Source of the DNA: Acidobacteria bacterium 13_1_20CM_2_55_15 | GTDB lineage: Bacteria; Acidobacteriota; Terriglobia; 20CM-2-55-15 | Assembly (NCBI GenBank): GCA_001920875.1 | Contig: MNKP01000184.1 | Coordinates: forward strand, 1-49,189 | Direction of reading: 5' to 3' | Length of the DNA stretch: 49,189 nucleotides | In this document: positions 42,344 to 49,189 of the stretch, one piece after another | How positions within the stretch are numbered: position 1 is the first letter of the stretch | Layout of the letters: the number at the start of each line of letters is the position of its first letter | Made by a program: the position numbers and the translations under genes | Notes under the pieces: generated by a model | Told to the model about the DNA's origin: nothing | The model's database searches: none | Seen by the model: the letters and a program-made list of their open reading frames with translations, nothing else

Positions 42344-42535
42344 TCAACCCAACAGGTGGTCGCCGACATCTCGAATCATCTGGCGGATCTCGATCGTCTT
42401 CTCTTCGATGAGCTTGCTACGCTCGCGCGCTTTGGCGCTGAGGTTCTCCAACTGCAAGAGCTCCGCCTGGCCAAGGACCGTCCCGATGCGATTATTCAAG
42501 TCGTGCAACCATTTTCTGACTCGATCTTCATCCAT
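42344..42535 (-). CDS. Orphan histidine-phosphotransfer-like small protein
   Basis: A 63-aa helical protein with WLHDLNNRIGTVLGQAELLQ, which matches the H-box of histidine-kinase dimerisation domains and related phosphotransfer proteins, followed by a second amphipathic helix (LIEEKTIEIRQMIRDVG). There is no ATPase domain in any frame nearby. It lies between fliJ and fliN, where fliK, flgD and flgE usually are. The His could accept a phosphate from another kinase, or the fold may only dimerise. No clear ribosome binding site. Confidence 0.55.
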   Translation of the reverse strand: MDEDRVRKWLHDLNNRIGTVLGQAELLQLENLSAKARERSKLIEEKTIEIRQMIRDVGDHLLG

Positions 42536-42637
42536 AAAGGGACCAATCCTAGCATCGGGCTATCGTTTGAGCTCATGGTTTCTTGCAGCAGCCCGATAAA
42601 GTCCAGCGCGATGAATATTGATGGATAACTTCGGTAT

Positions 42638-43096
42638 CTAGTTCTGTCGCCGTATTCGAACGAAGCGGCCAATCGATATCTCGTCTTGCGATTTCTGACT
42701 TGCCGCGTCATCCTGGTGTTCCCACTGATGCAATCGGTGTTCCTGAACCTTCTCGACCATCTTCTGTTCGCGCATTGCTTCGGTCCATTCCGTGCGGCAT
42801 TGCTCGAGGTCTAGATTTGCTTTTTCAAGAGATTGCCGAATCAATCTTCGCTGCAATTCCAGGGCTTGAATATATCTTTCGCCACTTTGCACATCGTGTC
42901 CCGTAGCGGTCTGCAGATAGGCGATTTCTGCCTGCTTGCCCTGGATGTTCCCGGTCAGCTTGCTCTCGGCTGATTCCAGTTGCCGGACTTCGCCTTCAGC
43001 GTTCCGCACGTTAGCTTCAGCCACAGACACGTATGTCTGTTTGATCTGGGCAAGGCGGCCCAGTCTTTTCAGACTGGCTTTCAGTTCATCCTTCAC
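42638..43096 (-). CDS. fliJ: Flagellar export chaperone FliJ
   Basis: A 152-aa coiled-coil protein starting GTG and overlapping the fliI stop (GTGA). Heptad-rich helices (LGRLAQIKQTYVSVAEAN, ALELQRRLIRQSLEKANLDL) fit the FliJ stalk that sits in the ATPase ring. The assignment rests on position after fliI, size and coiled-coil character. Confidence 0.88.
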   Translation of the reverse strand: MKDELKASLKRLGRLAQIKQTYVSVAEANVRNAEGEVRQLESAESKLTGNIQGKQAEIAYLQTATGHDVQSGERYIQALELQRRLIRQSLEKANLDLEQCRTEWTEAMREQKMVEKVQEHRLHQWEHQDDAASQKSQDEISIGRFVRIRRQN

Positions 43097-44400
43097 TGCA
43101 ATTGTGCCAATTGGACGAGCTGCAGTTGGGTGATCGTGAGTTGCGAGAATTCTTCAGGACGTTGTTTAAGAAATGCCTTGATCGCGTCCGCTCTGTCGAT
43201 TGAAGCATCGATGCGATGATTCGAACCCCGCTTATACGCGCCGATGTTGATGAGATCTTCGGATTTTTTGTGGGTGGCTATCAGGTCGCGGATCTCGTAG
43301 GCGGCATTCTTCAATTCCGTCCTCACGAGATGCGGCATAAGACGGCTGATGCTGGACAGCACGTCGATACATGGATATTGGCCGCGTGTCGCCAGTTCGC
43401 GATCGAGCACAATGTGGCCATCCAGAATCGATCGCGCGTGATCGGCAATAGGATCATTCATATCGTCGCCTTCGACGAGAACGGTGTAAAACGCGGTAAT
43501 GCTGCCCTTCGCGAATTTGCCCGATCGTTCGAGGAGTTTGGGCATCAATGAAAACACCGAGGGGGTATAGCCTTTGGACGAAGGCGGCTCCCCGGCCGCA
43601 AGGCCGACCTCGCGCTGAGCCATGGCGAACCGCGTGATCGAATCCATCAGCAGCATGACGTTATGTCCGCGGTCACGGAAGTATTCGGCCGCAGCTGTAG
43701 CCGCAAATGCAGCTCGGATTCTGACGAGGGCGGGCTGATCCGACGTGGATGCAATAACGATGGAGCGTTTCAGTCCTTCCGTACCCAGGTCGTTTTCAAT
43801 GAATTCACGTACCTCGCGTCCACGCTCACCGATGAGCGCAATCACATTGACATCAGCGCTCGTGTAGCGCGCGATCATTCCCAACAAGCTGCTCTTGCCG
43901 ACACCGCTGCCGCCGAAAATTCCGATTCGCTGGCCCAGACCGCAGGTAAGCAAACCGTCAATGGCGCGAACGCCGGTCTGCAGGGGCTCGCGAATGGGGT
44001 CGCGGCGTAATGGGTTTGCCGGATCGGTGTAGAGATCCTGCCGGTCCAGCAAGAGAGGCATCGGTCTATCGTCGATCGGCCTTCCCAGACCATCGAGGAT
44101 TCGCCCCCGTAGCTCTTCACTCATGCCGATGGTGGCCGTACGTCCCGACGCTTGCAGAATATCGCCTTGTCTGATGCCATCGATTTTTCCGAGCGGCATC
44201 GCGATCACTTTTCCCGCTGTAAAGCCAACCACCTCTACGGGAATTCGCCTGCCCTGATTTTCCAACCAGCACACGCATCCCATCGTCACATTGGGTCCGT
44301 GCGATTCGATGGTATTGCCGACGATTTTTTCGATGGTACCGAACTCGCCGATCGGATCCGCGTACTGAAGCCGGTGATGAAAGCGCGAAAGGTCTAACAT
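43093..44400 (-). CDS. fliI: Flagellar export ATPase FliI
   Basis: A 435-aa F1-beta-like ATPase with Walker A GGSGVGKSSLLG, the ALIGERGREVREF motif, Walker B VMLLMDSITRFA and PPSSKGYTPSVFSLMP. It powers or assists loading of export substrates. Full length and without defects. Confidence 0.97.
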   Translation of the reverse strand: MLDLSRFHHRLQYADPIGEFGTIEKIVGNTIESHGPNVTMGCVCWLENQGRRIPVEVVGFTAGKVIAMPLGKIDGIRQGDILQASGRTATIGMSEELRGRILDGLGRPIDDRPMPLLLDRQDLYTDPANPLRRDPIREPLQTGVRAIDGLLTCGLGQRIGIFGGSGVGKSSLLGMIARYTSADVNVIALIGERGREVREFIENDLGTEGLKRSIVIASTSDQPALVRIRAAFAATAAAEYFRDRGHNVMLLMDSITRFAMAQREVGLAAGEPPSSKGYTPSVFSLMPKLLERSGKFAKGSITAFYTVLVEGDDMNDPIADHARSILDGHIVLDRELATRGQYPCIDVLSSISRLMPHLVRTELKNAAYEIRDLIATHKKSEDLINIGAYKRGSNHRIDASIDRADAIKAFLKQRPEEFSQLTITQLQLVQLAQLQ

Positions 44401-44402
44401 GC

Positions 44403-44981
44403 CTAATCGTCGAATAGGACGTGACCGATCGCTTCGAGTTGACTGGCGATGCGGCCGTCGAGATGTGTTTGCCCCGTATCGACGACGAAGTCTCCTCGCT
44501 CCAGCGATGTGTCCTCTATAACCTGAACCGCTGGATTTGTTGTTGCAATCGCAGCACGAACTCGCCCGAAATCCTGCCGGCTGACCCGCAGCGTAATGGA
44601 TTGGTGACTCGATACGCGCTTGAGCGCAACAGCCGCTACGGCGGAGACAATATCCGGATCCATGGCGAGCTCTCGCTGTACGATCTTGCGCGAGATTGCC
44701 AAAGCCAGGCGAACGATCTCTTCCTCCATCGAATCAGCGAGAGCTTTGTGTGTTTCGGCCAGCCGCGCAATGGCGTGATCGTAACGTTTCACAATGGTCT
44801 CCACCATCTTCTCGCCCATCTCTTTGCCGATGCGCTCGCCTTCGGCGTAGCCCTGCTCGAATGCCTGCTTCTCGACATCCATGACGTGTTCATGCGAGCC
44901 GCTAAGGGCCTTGGCTTCACCGGGAAGGCTGACTTTGAGCTTTTGAACGCGGCCGGCGCCCCGAATGATCCTAAACGACAT
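44403..44981 (-). CDS. fliH: Flagellar assembly protein FliH
   Basis: A 192-aa regulator of FliI. The central helix is glycine- and charge-rich (AFEQGYAEGERIGKEMGEKM), and the C-terminal domain is VATPase-E-like (LALAISRKIVQRELAM, FVVDTGQTHLDGRI). ATG 44981 overlaps fliG by 11 bases; ATG 44987 two codons upstream is also possible. Confidence 0.92.
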   Translation of the reverse strand: MSFRIIRGAGRVQKLKVSLPGEAKALSGSHEHVMDVEKQAFEQGYAEGERIGKEMGEKMVETIVKRYDHAIARLAETHKALADSMEEEIVRLALAISRKIVQRELAMDPDIVSAVAAVALKRVSSHQSITLRVSRQDFGRVRAAIATTNPAVQVIEDTSLERGDFVVDTGQTHLDGRIASQLEAIGHVLFDD

Positions 44982-45975
44982 ATTCATCACCACTGCCGTC
45001 GCCGAGATTGATAAGCCCTTCTTCTTCAAGCTGGCGGACAACGTTGACAATGCGTTGCTGAGCGGCATGGACGTCCCTGATCTTGATCGGACCGATGATG
45101 TCGATTTCTTCCTTCATCATCTCGACGCCACGCCCGGACATATTACGGAAGAATTGCTGTTGCTGCTGTTCGTTGGCGCCTTTCAGCGCTGCCGCAAGGG
45201 TCCTTCGATCCACGCGCTGCAAAATCTCACGAATGGCAGTGTCGTCGAGGGTGGCGATCTCTTCGAATACGAACATCAACTCGCGAATCGAATTTGCCAC
45301 GTCCGGCTGAATGGTATCGATCTTTTCGAGAACGGTCCGGCTTTTGCGGCGATCTATGCGGTTGAGAAGCTCGGCAACAGCTCGAATACCTCCATACCCG
45401 TGGTTATGGGCGTATGGAGCGACGGGCTTAAGTTTCTCTTCGAGTACGGTCGAAATCCCCCGAATCACGTCGGGCGAGATTGTCTCCAGGGTGGCCATCC
45501 GCATGGCCACGTCCGCCTGAATATCTCCAGGCAAGGATTCGAGCAGCGCAGCGGAACTACTGGGGGTGAGATGCGCGAGTATCAGCGCGATCGTCTGGGG
45601 ATGTTCGTTTTGGATGAATTGTGAAAGCTGCATCGGATTCAGGCGATCGATGGCCTCGAACGCATTGGAGTTGGAGTAGCTGTGAGTTAGGCGGTCCATG
45701 ATGCGCCTGGCGGGACCGGCACCCAACGTCCGCAGAATAACTTTCTTGGCGTATTCAACTCCGCCCTCAGAAATGGACCGGTTCGCCACCAGAAGTTGGT
45801 ACAGTTGCTCGGCGGATTTCTCCGCTTCCTCCGCTGGAATCGACCCGACGTTCGAGATCTGCCTAGAGATCGCCTCAATCTCCGCCTCATTCAGGTAGCG
45901 TAAGACCTCGGCCGCGGTCTCCTCGCCCATCAGAACGAAGAGCGTTGCAGCCATCTTCACATCACCGCTTTTCAT
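44971..45975 (-). CDS. fliG: Flagellar motor switch protein FliG
   Basis: A 334-aa C-ring protein with the N-terminal FliF-binding domain, the EHPQTIALILAHL middle motif and the C-terminal torque helix bearing alternating charges (IRELMFVFEEIATLDDTAIRE). Torque residues are kept, so it could still meet stators. Overlaps fliF and fliH. Confidence 0.96.
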   Translation of the reverse strand: MKSGDVKMAATLFVLMGEETAAEVLRYLNEAEIEAISRQISNVGSIPAEEAEKSAEQLYQLLVANRSISEGGVEYAKKVILRTLGAGPARRIMDRLTHSYSNSNAFEAIDRLNPMQLSQFIQNEHPQTIALILAHLTPSSSAALLESLPGDIQADVAMRMATLETISPDVIRGISTVLEEKLKPVAPYAHNHGYGGIRAVAELLNRIDRRKSRTVLEKIDTIQPDVANSIRELMFVFEEIATLDDTAIREILQRVDRRTLAAALKGANEQQQQQFFRNMSGRGVEMMKEEIDIIGPIKIRDVHAAQQRIVNVVRQLEEEGLINLGDGSGDEYVV

Positions 45976-47651
45976 CTGTTCTTCTCATCGGCAAGCCAGG
46001 TTCGAACGAGCCGGGCAACAGCTTCCGGATCCGACTGAGCGTGCTCGACCACGCGCTTGCGGATCATATCAATCTTGTTCGGAGTAGGAAGCGGCATCGA
46101 GTCACCATCCGCATTCCCATGTGAGGAGGCTCCGCTAAGCTGGGCCTCGAATTGTTTCACCGTCATCGGCGTCTGCAGGTTTGCCGGCACCAAAGGCGAG
46201 TTTCTCGCGGTCGGCGCTGTTGTGGCCCAATTCGCGAATACCGACTTCTGCACGGGACGGAGGAACAACAGGTACAGAATGATGAATACAACCGGAATGA
46301 TGAGATACCGCAAAAACATCATTATCGTCGGGCCCCGTTTCTCGATGAACCCGGGTTTCTCGATCAGTTCGGTCTCACCCTGAAAGGAAATATTCTCAAC
46401 AGTGAGCTGATCGCCCCGATCGGGATTGAAACCGATGGCCGCGGTAACCAGGTCCCGATATTTCTTCATTTCCTCCGGAGTACGAGGCTCCTGGCTGGTT
46501 TGTTCCTCGCCGTCGCTGCCTGTTGTGACCTTGGCGTGATTATCGATAACGACCGCAACGGAAACCCGTTCGATCTTTCCGACGGGATTGACCACATGGC
46601 GAACGGCTTTACTCACTTCATAATTGATCGTTTCGTTCTGCTTCACGAAATCGGAGTTGGTGCTGTCAGCCGATTGGTCCGCTTGTGCCGCAGGCGCGAC
46701 CGCCGGATTGTTACTCGGAGTGCTCGGCGAGCCGGGGATACCGCCGACGCGTTCCGTCTTCGGTTGACGCTCTTGCTGCTTTTGCTCGCTTCGAATGACG
46801 CTGTGTTGCGGATCGTACTGTTCCACGGTCTCTTCTACTTGCTCGAAGTTCATGACGATGGAAACCTGCGGGCGGATTTTGCCCTGACCCACTGCTGGTT
46901 CGAGAATCTGAACGATTTTTCCGGCGAGCTCCGTTTCCACTCTTTGCCGCGCATCCAGTTGTTGCGCCGAAAGCCCGCTTTCGGGGCCCCCGTTGCGTGA
47001 CAGGATCTTGCCCCGGTAGTCGACCAGGACTACCTTCTCCGGCATGAGGCCTTTGACGGCACTGGCAACCATGTTGACGATTCCCTGCGCAGCGGCGCCC
47101 GGTAACGAATGACCGTTTTTCAACTTTAGAATGACCGACGCCTTCGTTTGCTCGTCCGAGCTTTGAAACAGGGATTCTTTCGCGAGCACAAGGTGCACGC
47201 GCGCGGCCTCGACTTCTGCGAGGGTCATGATGCTGCGTGCCAGCTCACCTTCGAGAGCACGTTGGTAATTGACCTGTTCCTGGAAATTCGTAAGCCCGAA
47301 ATTCGTCCTGTCGAATATCTCAAAGCCGATACGGCCGCTTTCCGGCAATCCTTGGCTTGCAAGCTGGATCCGGACTTCAGCAATCTTGTCAGCGGTTACC
47401 TTGACGGTTCGTCCGTCGGGTTCCAGTTCGTAGGGAACTTTCAACTCCTGCAACTTTTGAATAATGCCTTGTGCTTCCTGCGGATCGAGATCGGCATAAA
47501 GCGTTTGATACTCGACACGATTGACGAAATAAACGAGCACCCACAGCAGGATCAAAACCATAGCGGCAGATCCGGCCAGAGCCAGTTTCTGTTGAAGGCT
47601 GTAGCGGGTGAAGAACGTCTTGATTTGTTCGAACGGATTTGGAGTAGCCAT
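45972..47651 (-). CDS. fliF: MS-ring protein FliF
   Basis: A 559-aa protein with two transmembrane helices (about 24-45 and near 445), ring-building motifs between them (LYADLDPQEAQGIIQKLQEL, SQGLPESGRIGFEIFDR, ARVHLVLAKESLF) and a C-terminal FliG-binding tail (SDPEAVARLVRTWLADE). Full length. It is the membrane base of the machine. Confidence 0.97.
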   Translation of the reverse strand: MATPNPFEQIKTFFTRYSLQQKLALAGSAAMVLILLWVLVYFVNRVEYQTLYADLDPQEAQGIIQKLQELKVPYELEPDGRTVKVTADKIAEVRIQLASQGLPESGRIGFEIFDRTNFGLTNFQEQVNYQRALEGELARSIMTLAEVEAARVHLVLAKESLFQSSDEQTKASVILKLKNGHSLPGAAAQGIVNMVASAVKGLMPEKVVLVDYRGKILSRNGGPESGLSAQQLDARQRVETELAGKIVQILEPAVGQGKIRPQVSIVMNFEQVEETVEQYDPQHSVIRSEQKQQERQPKTERVGGIPGSPSTPSNNPAVAPAAQADQSADSTNSDFVKQNETINYEVSKAVRHVVNPVGKIERVSVAVVIDNHAKVTTGSDGEEQTSQEPRTPEEMKKYRDLVTAAIGFNPDRGDQLTVENISFQGETELIEKPGFIEKRGPTIMMFLRYLIIPVVFIILYLLFLRPVQKSVFANWATTAPTARNSPLVPANLQTPMTVKQFEAQLSGASSHGNADGDSMPLPTPNKIDMIRKRVVEHAQSDPEAVARLVRTWLADEKNR

Positions 47652-47672
47652 TCTCGATTACCGATCCTCGGC

Positions 47673-47966
47673 TCAGACTTGAGATTTCATTAGTTCCTGG
47701 TACGCCTGGACGATCTTGTTGCGCACCTGCATCATGACTTGGAACGAAAGGTCTGCTTTCTCTAACGCGATCATCACGGAATGAAGATCGGATTCGTTGC
47801 TTAGAAATTTCTGAAGCTCCCCCTGCGATCTCTTCTCGACATCGTTGACTTGCTGAACGGCTTCATTGAGGAGCTTGGCGAATGACGAGCCTGAGGGCTG
47901 CCGGTTGGGCGCCGCCGTAGGCACCATGATTCGGGGAATGTCGCTGTAGACTCTGAAGTCGCTCAT
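47673..47966 (-). CDS. fliE: Hook-basal body protein FliE
   Basis: A 97-aa protein that joins the MS ring to the rod. The family core SFAKLLNEAVQQVNDVEKRS, LHSVMIALEKADLSFQVMM and QVRNKIVQAYQELMKSQV is complete. It is the only axial-side protein whose gene remains intact here. flgC, which normally lies just upstream, is absent. Confidence 0.94.
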   Translation of the reverse strand: MSDFRVYSDIPRIMVPTAAPNRQPSGSSFAKLLNEAVQQVNDVEKRSQGELQKFLSNESDLHSVMIALEKADLSFQVMMQVRNKIVQAYQELMKSQV

Positions 47967-47972
47967 GCTTAC

Positions 47973-48135
47973 CTAAACCTTCCCTCCCTCATTGATCGCA
48001 GCACGCAGGGTTCGGATTTTCTGATTCAAGTATTGGACGAGCCACGTTGCCGGCCAGAGCCTGTTGCCGCTTGGACGTCCATGACAGAAGTTCCGCGACC
48101 GCGGGAAAGAAAGGGGCATTGCTGGGGTTGATCAT
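47973..48135 (-). pseudogene. flgB (proximal rod) remnant with internal deletion
   Basis: From ATG 48135 (overlapping the regulator stop as ATGA) the frame reads MINPSNAPFF then AELLSWTSKRQQALAGNVAR, the FlgB N-terminus, and ends by frameshift at 47989. In the next frame VQYLNQKIRTLRAAINEGG and stop at 47973 form a FlgB-type C-terminus. Only about 50 of the normal 120-140 codons remain. The junction lies near 48030. No flgC sequence is found between here and fliE. Confidence 0.8.
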
Positions 48136-49189
48136 AGGACTGCTGCCTCCTCAACTCGATATTCGCGAAGCTTGTTGCGCAGAGTCCGAAGGGATATACC
48201 CAACAATCTCGCCGCGTGAGTCCGATTGCCGTTGGTCTGCTCGAGTGTCGTCATGATGAGCTTGCGCTCCATTTCTCCCACGGATTGTCCGGCTTGCAGT
48301 GCGGGCGCGTCCGGTGATTCAACACTCTGATCGAACAAGTCTGAGGCGGTGATCTTCAGGCGGCCGCGCAGGGCAAACGACCGATGAATAATGTTTTCCA
48401 GTTCCCGTACGTTGCCGGGCCAGCCATAGCGCTGGAGCAACTCCAGCGTTTCCGCATCGGGCTCGCTTGCCGCGGCTCCCCCGTATTTCTTGACGAAATG
48501 CTGGGTAAGCACGGCAATGTCGTCCTTGCGGTCACGCAGCGGAGGAACACGCAACGGAACGACATTCAACCGGAAGAACAGATCTTCGCGAAATTGTCCG
48601 CGCGCGATCAGCTTCCTCAGGTCTTTGTTGGTGGTGGCGATGACCCGGACACGAATGGGAATCGGCCGCTTGCCGCCGATGCGGTCGACTTCCTGTTCTT
48701 GAAGCACACGGAGAAGCTTGGCTTGAAGAAGGGGCGCCATCTCGCCGATTTCGTCGAGCAGGATGGTTCCGTTCTGTGCTAGTTCAAACTTGCCTGGCTT
48801 GAAGTTGGCAGCTCCTGTAAATGCTCCTTTCTCGTACCCGAAAAGCTCGGATTCGAGCAAATTCTCGGGAAGGGCCGCACAATTTACGGCCACGAACGCG
48901 CCGTTATGGTTCGCGCTGTTTTTGTGTATCCATCGCGCAAGTAATTCCTTGCCCGTACCGCTTTCCGCTTGCACGAGAATCGTGGCATTCGTCTTTGCGG
49001 CTTGCGCCGCCTGATCCAACAGCGACAGCATTAAAGAATTCTGCGTGATGATTTCTGTCGCTTCGGTGGACGACCGAGGTCTAGCACCCGCAGCTAGATG
49101 ATGATTCAGGATCTCGTCGAGTGCTGTGTGTGAAAACGGTTTAAGAAGAAAATCGGTTGCACCGGCCTTCATCGCATCGACCGCGGTAG
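48132..49189 (-). CDS. Sigma-54-dependent response regulator, 5' end cut by window
   Basis: NtrC-type activator. The visible part starts near the end of the receiver domain (TAVDAMKAGATDFLLKPFS, including the conserved Lys), continues with the AAA+ domain (Walker A ESGTGKE, GAFTGA sigma-54 loop, NGTILLDEIGEM) and ends in a Fis-type helix-turn-helix (NRTHAARLLGISLRTLRNKL). Its place at the head of the locus suggests a FleR/FlgR-type master activator of flagellar genes. The receiver Asp lies outside the window. The frame is open to the edge. Confidence 0.95.
   Translation of the reverse strand, partial: TAVDAMKAGATDFLLKPFSHTALDEILNHHLAAGARPRSSTEATEIITQNSLMLSLLDQAAQAAKTNATILVQAESGTGKELLARWIHKNSANHNGAFVAVNCAALPENLLESELFGYEKGAFTGAANFKPGKFELAQNGTILLDEIGEMAPLLQAKLLRVLQEQEVDRIGGKRPIPIRVRVIATTNKDLRKLIARGQFREDLFFRLNVVPLRVPPLRDRKDDIAVLTQHFVKKYGGAAASEPDAETLELLQRYGWPGNVRELENIIHRSFALRGRLKITASDLFDQSVESPDAPALQAGQSVGEMERKLIMTTLEQTNGNRTHAARLLGISLRTLRNKLREYRVEEAAVL

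Overview
The window looks like chromosomal DNA of an uncultured member of the Acidobacteriota. The evidence is a VWFA-domain protein of the acidobacterial type, a TonB-family protein beginning MFDLPE, many exported small proteins of unknown function (one a DUF6152 relative), a reaction-centre-type multihaem cytochrome c, and a flagellar locus with the fliW/csrA tail. No tRNA, rRNA, CRISPR array or intact transposase was seen.

Positions 1-20000 are mostly housekeeping. They hold the end of mutM; a PA2778/PA2779-type pair in which the cysteine-peptidase-like protein also carries a POTRA/Omp85-like barrel; gltBD with a divergent LysR regulator; a site-2 protease; HU; dcd; a fabG/tonB/proline-dehydrogenase operon whose last-named member is frameshifted; an RRM protein; a DinB-fold protein; and an msrP-msrQ-VWA operon. 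Several families of short palindromic repeats lie in the gaps.

Positions 20200-30000 form an island of exported proteins. It contains three distantly related secreted proteins of unknown function, a secreted MBL-fold protein with altered metal ligands, a DUF6152 protein, two c-type cytochromes, a cupin, a Tat-exported thiamine-diphosphate enzyme and an NHL propeller protein. The layout suggests envelope redox chemistry, but no substrate can be named.

Positions 30141-49189, all on the minus strand, are a flagellar locus and the most notable part of the window. The whole export gate (FlhA, FlhB, FliOPQR), the ATPase complex (FliHIJ), the MS ring (FliF), FliE, the C ring (FliG, FliM, two FliN), FlhF, FliA, FlgM, FliW and two CsrA proteins are open, mostly overlapping reading frames. 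In contrast the axial genes that can be recognised are reduced to stubs: flgB has lost its middle, flgI both ends, flgJ its middle, and the start of flgK is joined to the end of flgL. flgC, flgD, flgE, flgF, flgG, flgA, flgH, fliK, fliL and flhG are not found here. FlhB carries HATH in place of the autocleavage motif NPTH, and FliM lacks the N-terminal CheY-binding segment. A good sigma-28 promoter remains in front of flgM. Read together, this is a flagellar-type export machine from which the rod, hook and filament-junction genes have been cut out. It may be a repurposed secretion or envelope complex, or a motility locus caught part-way through decay.
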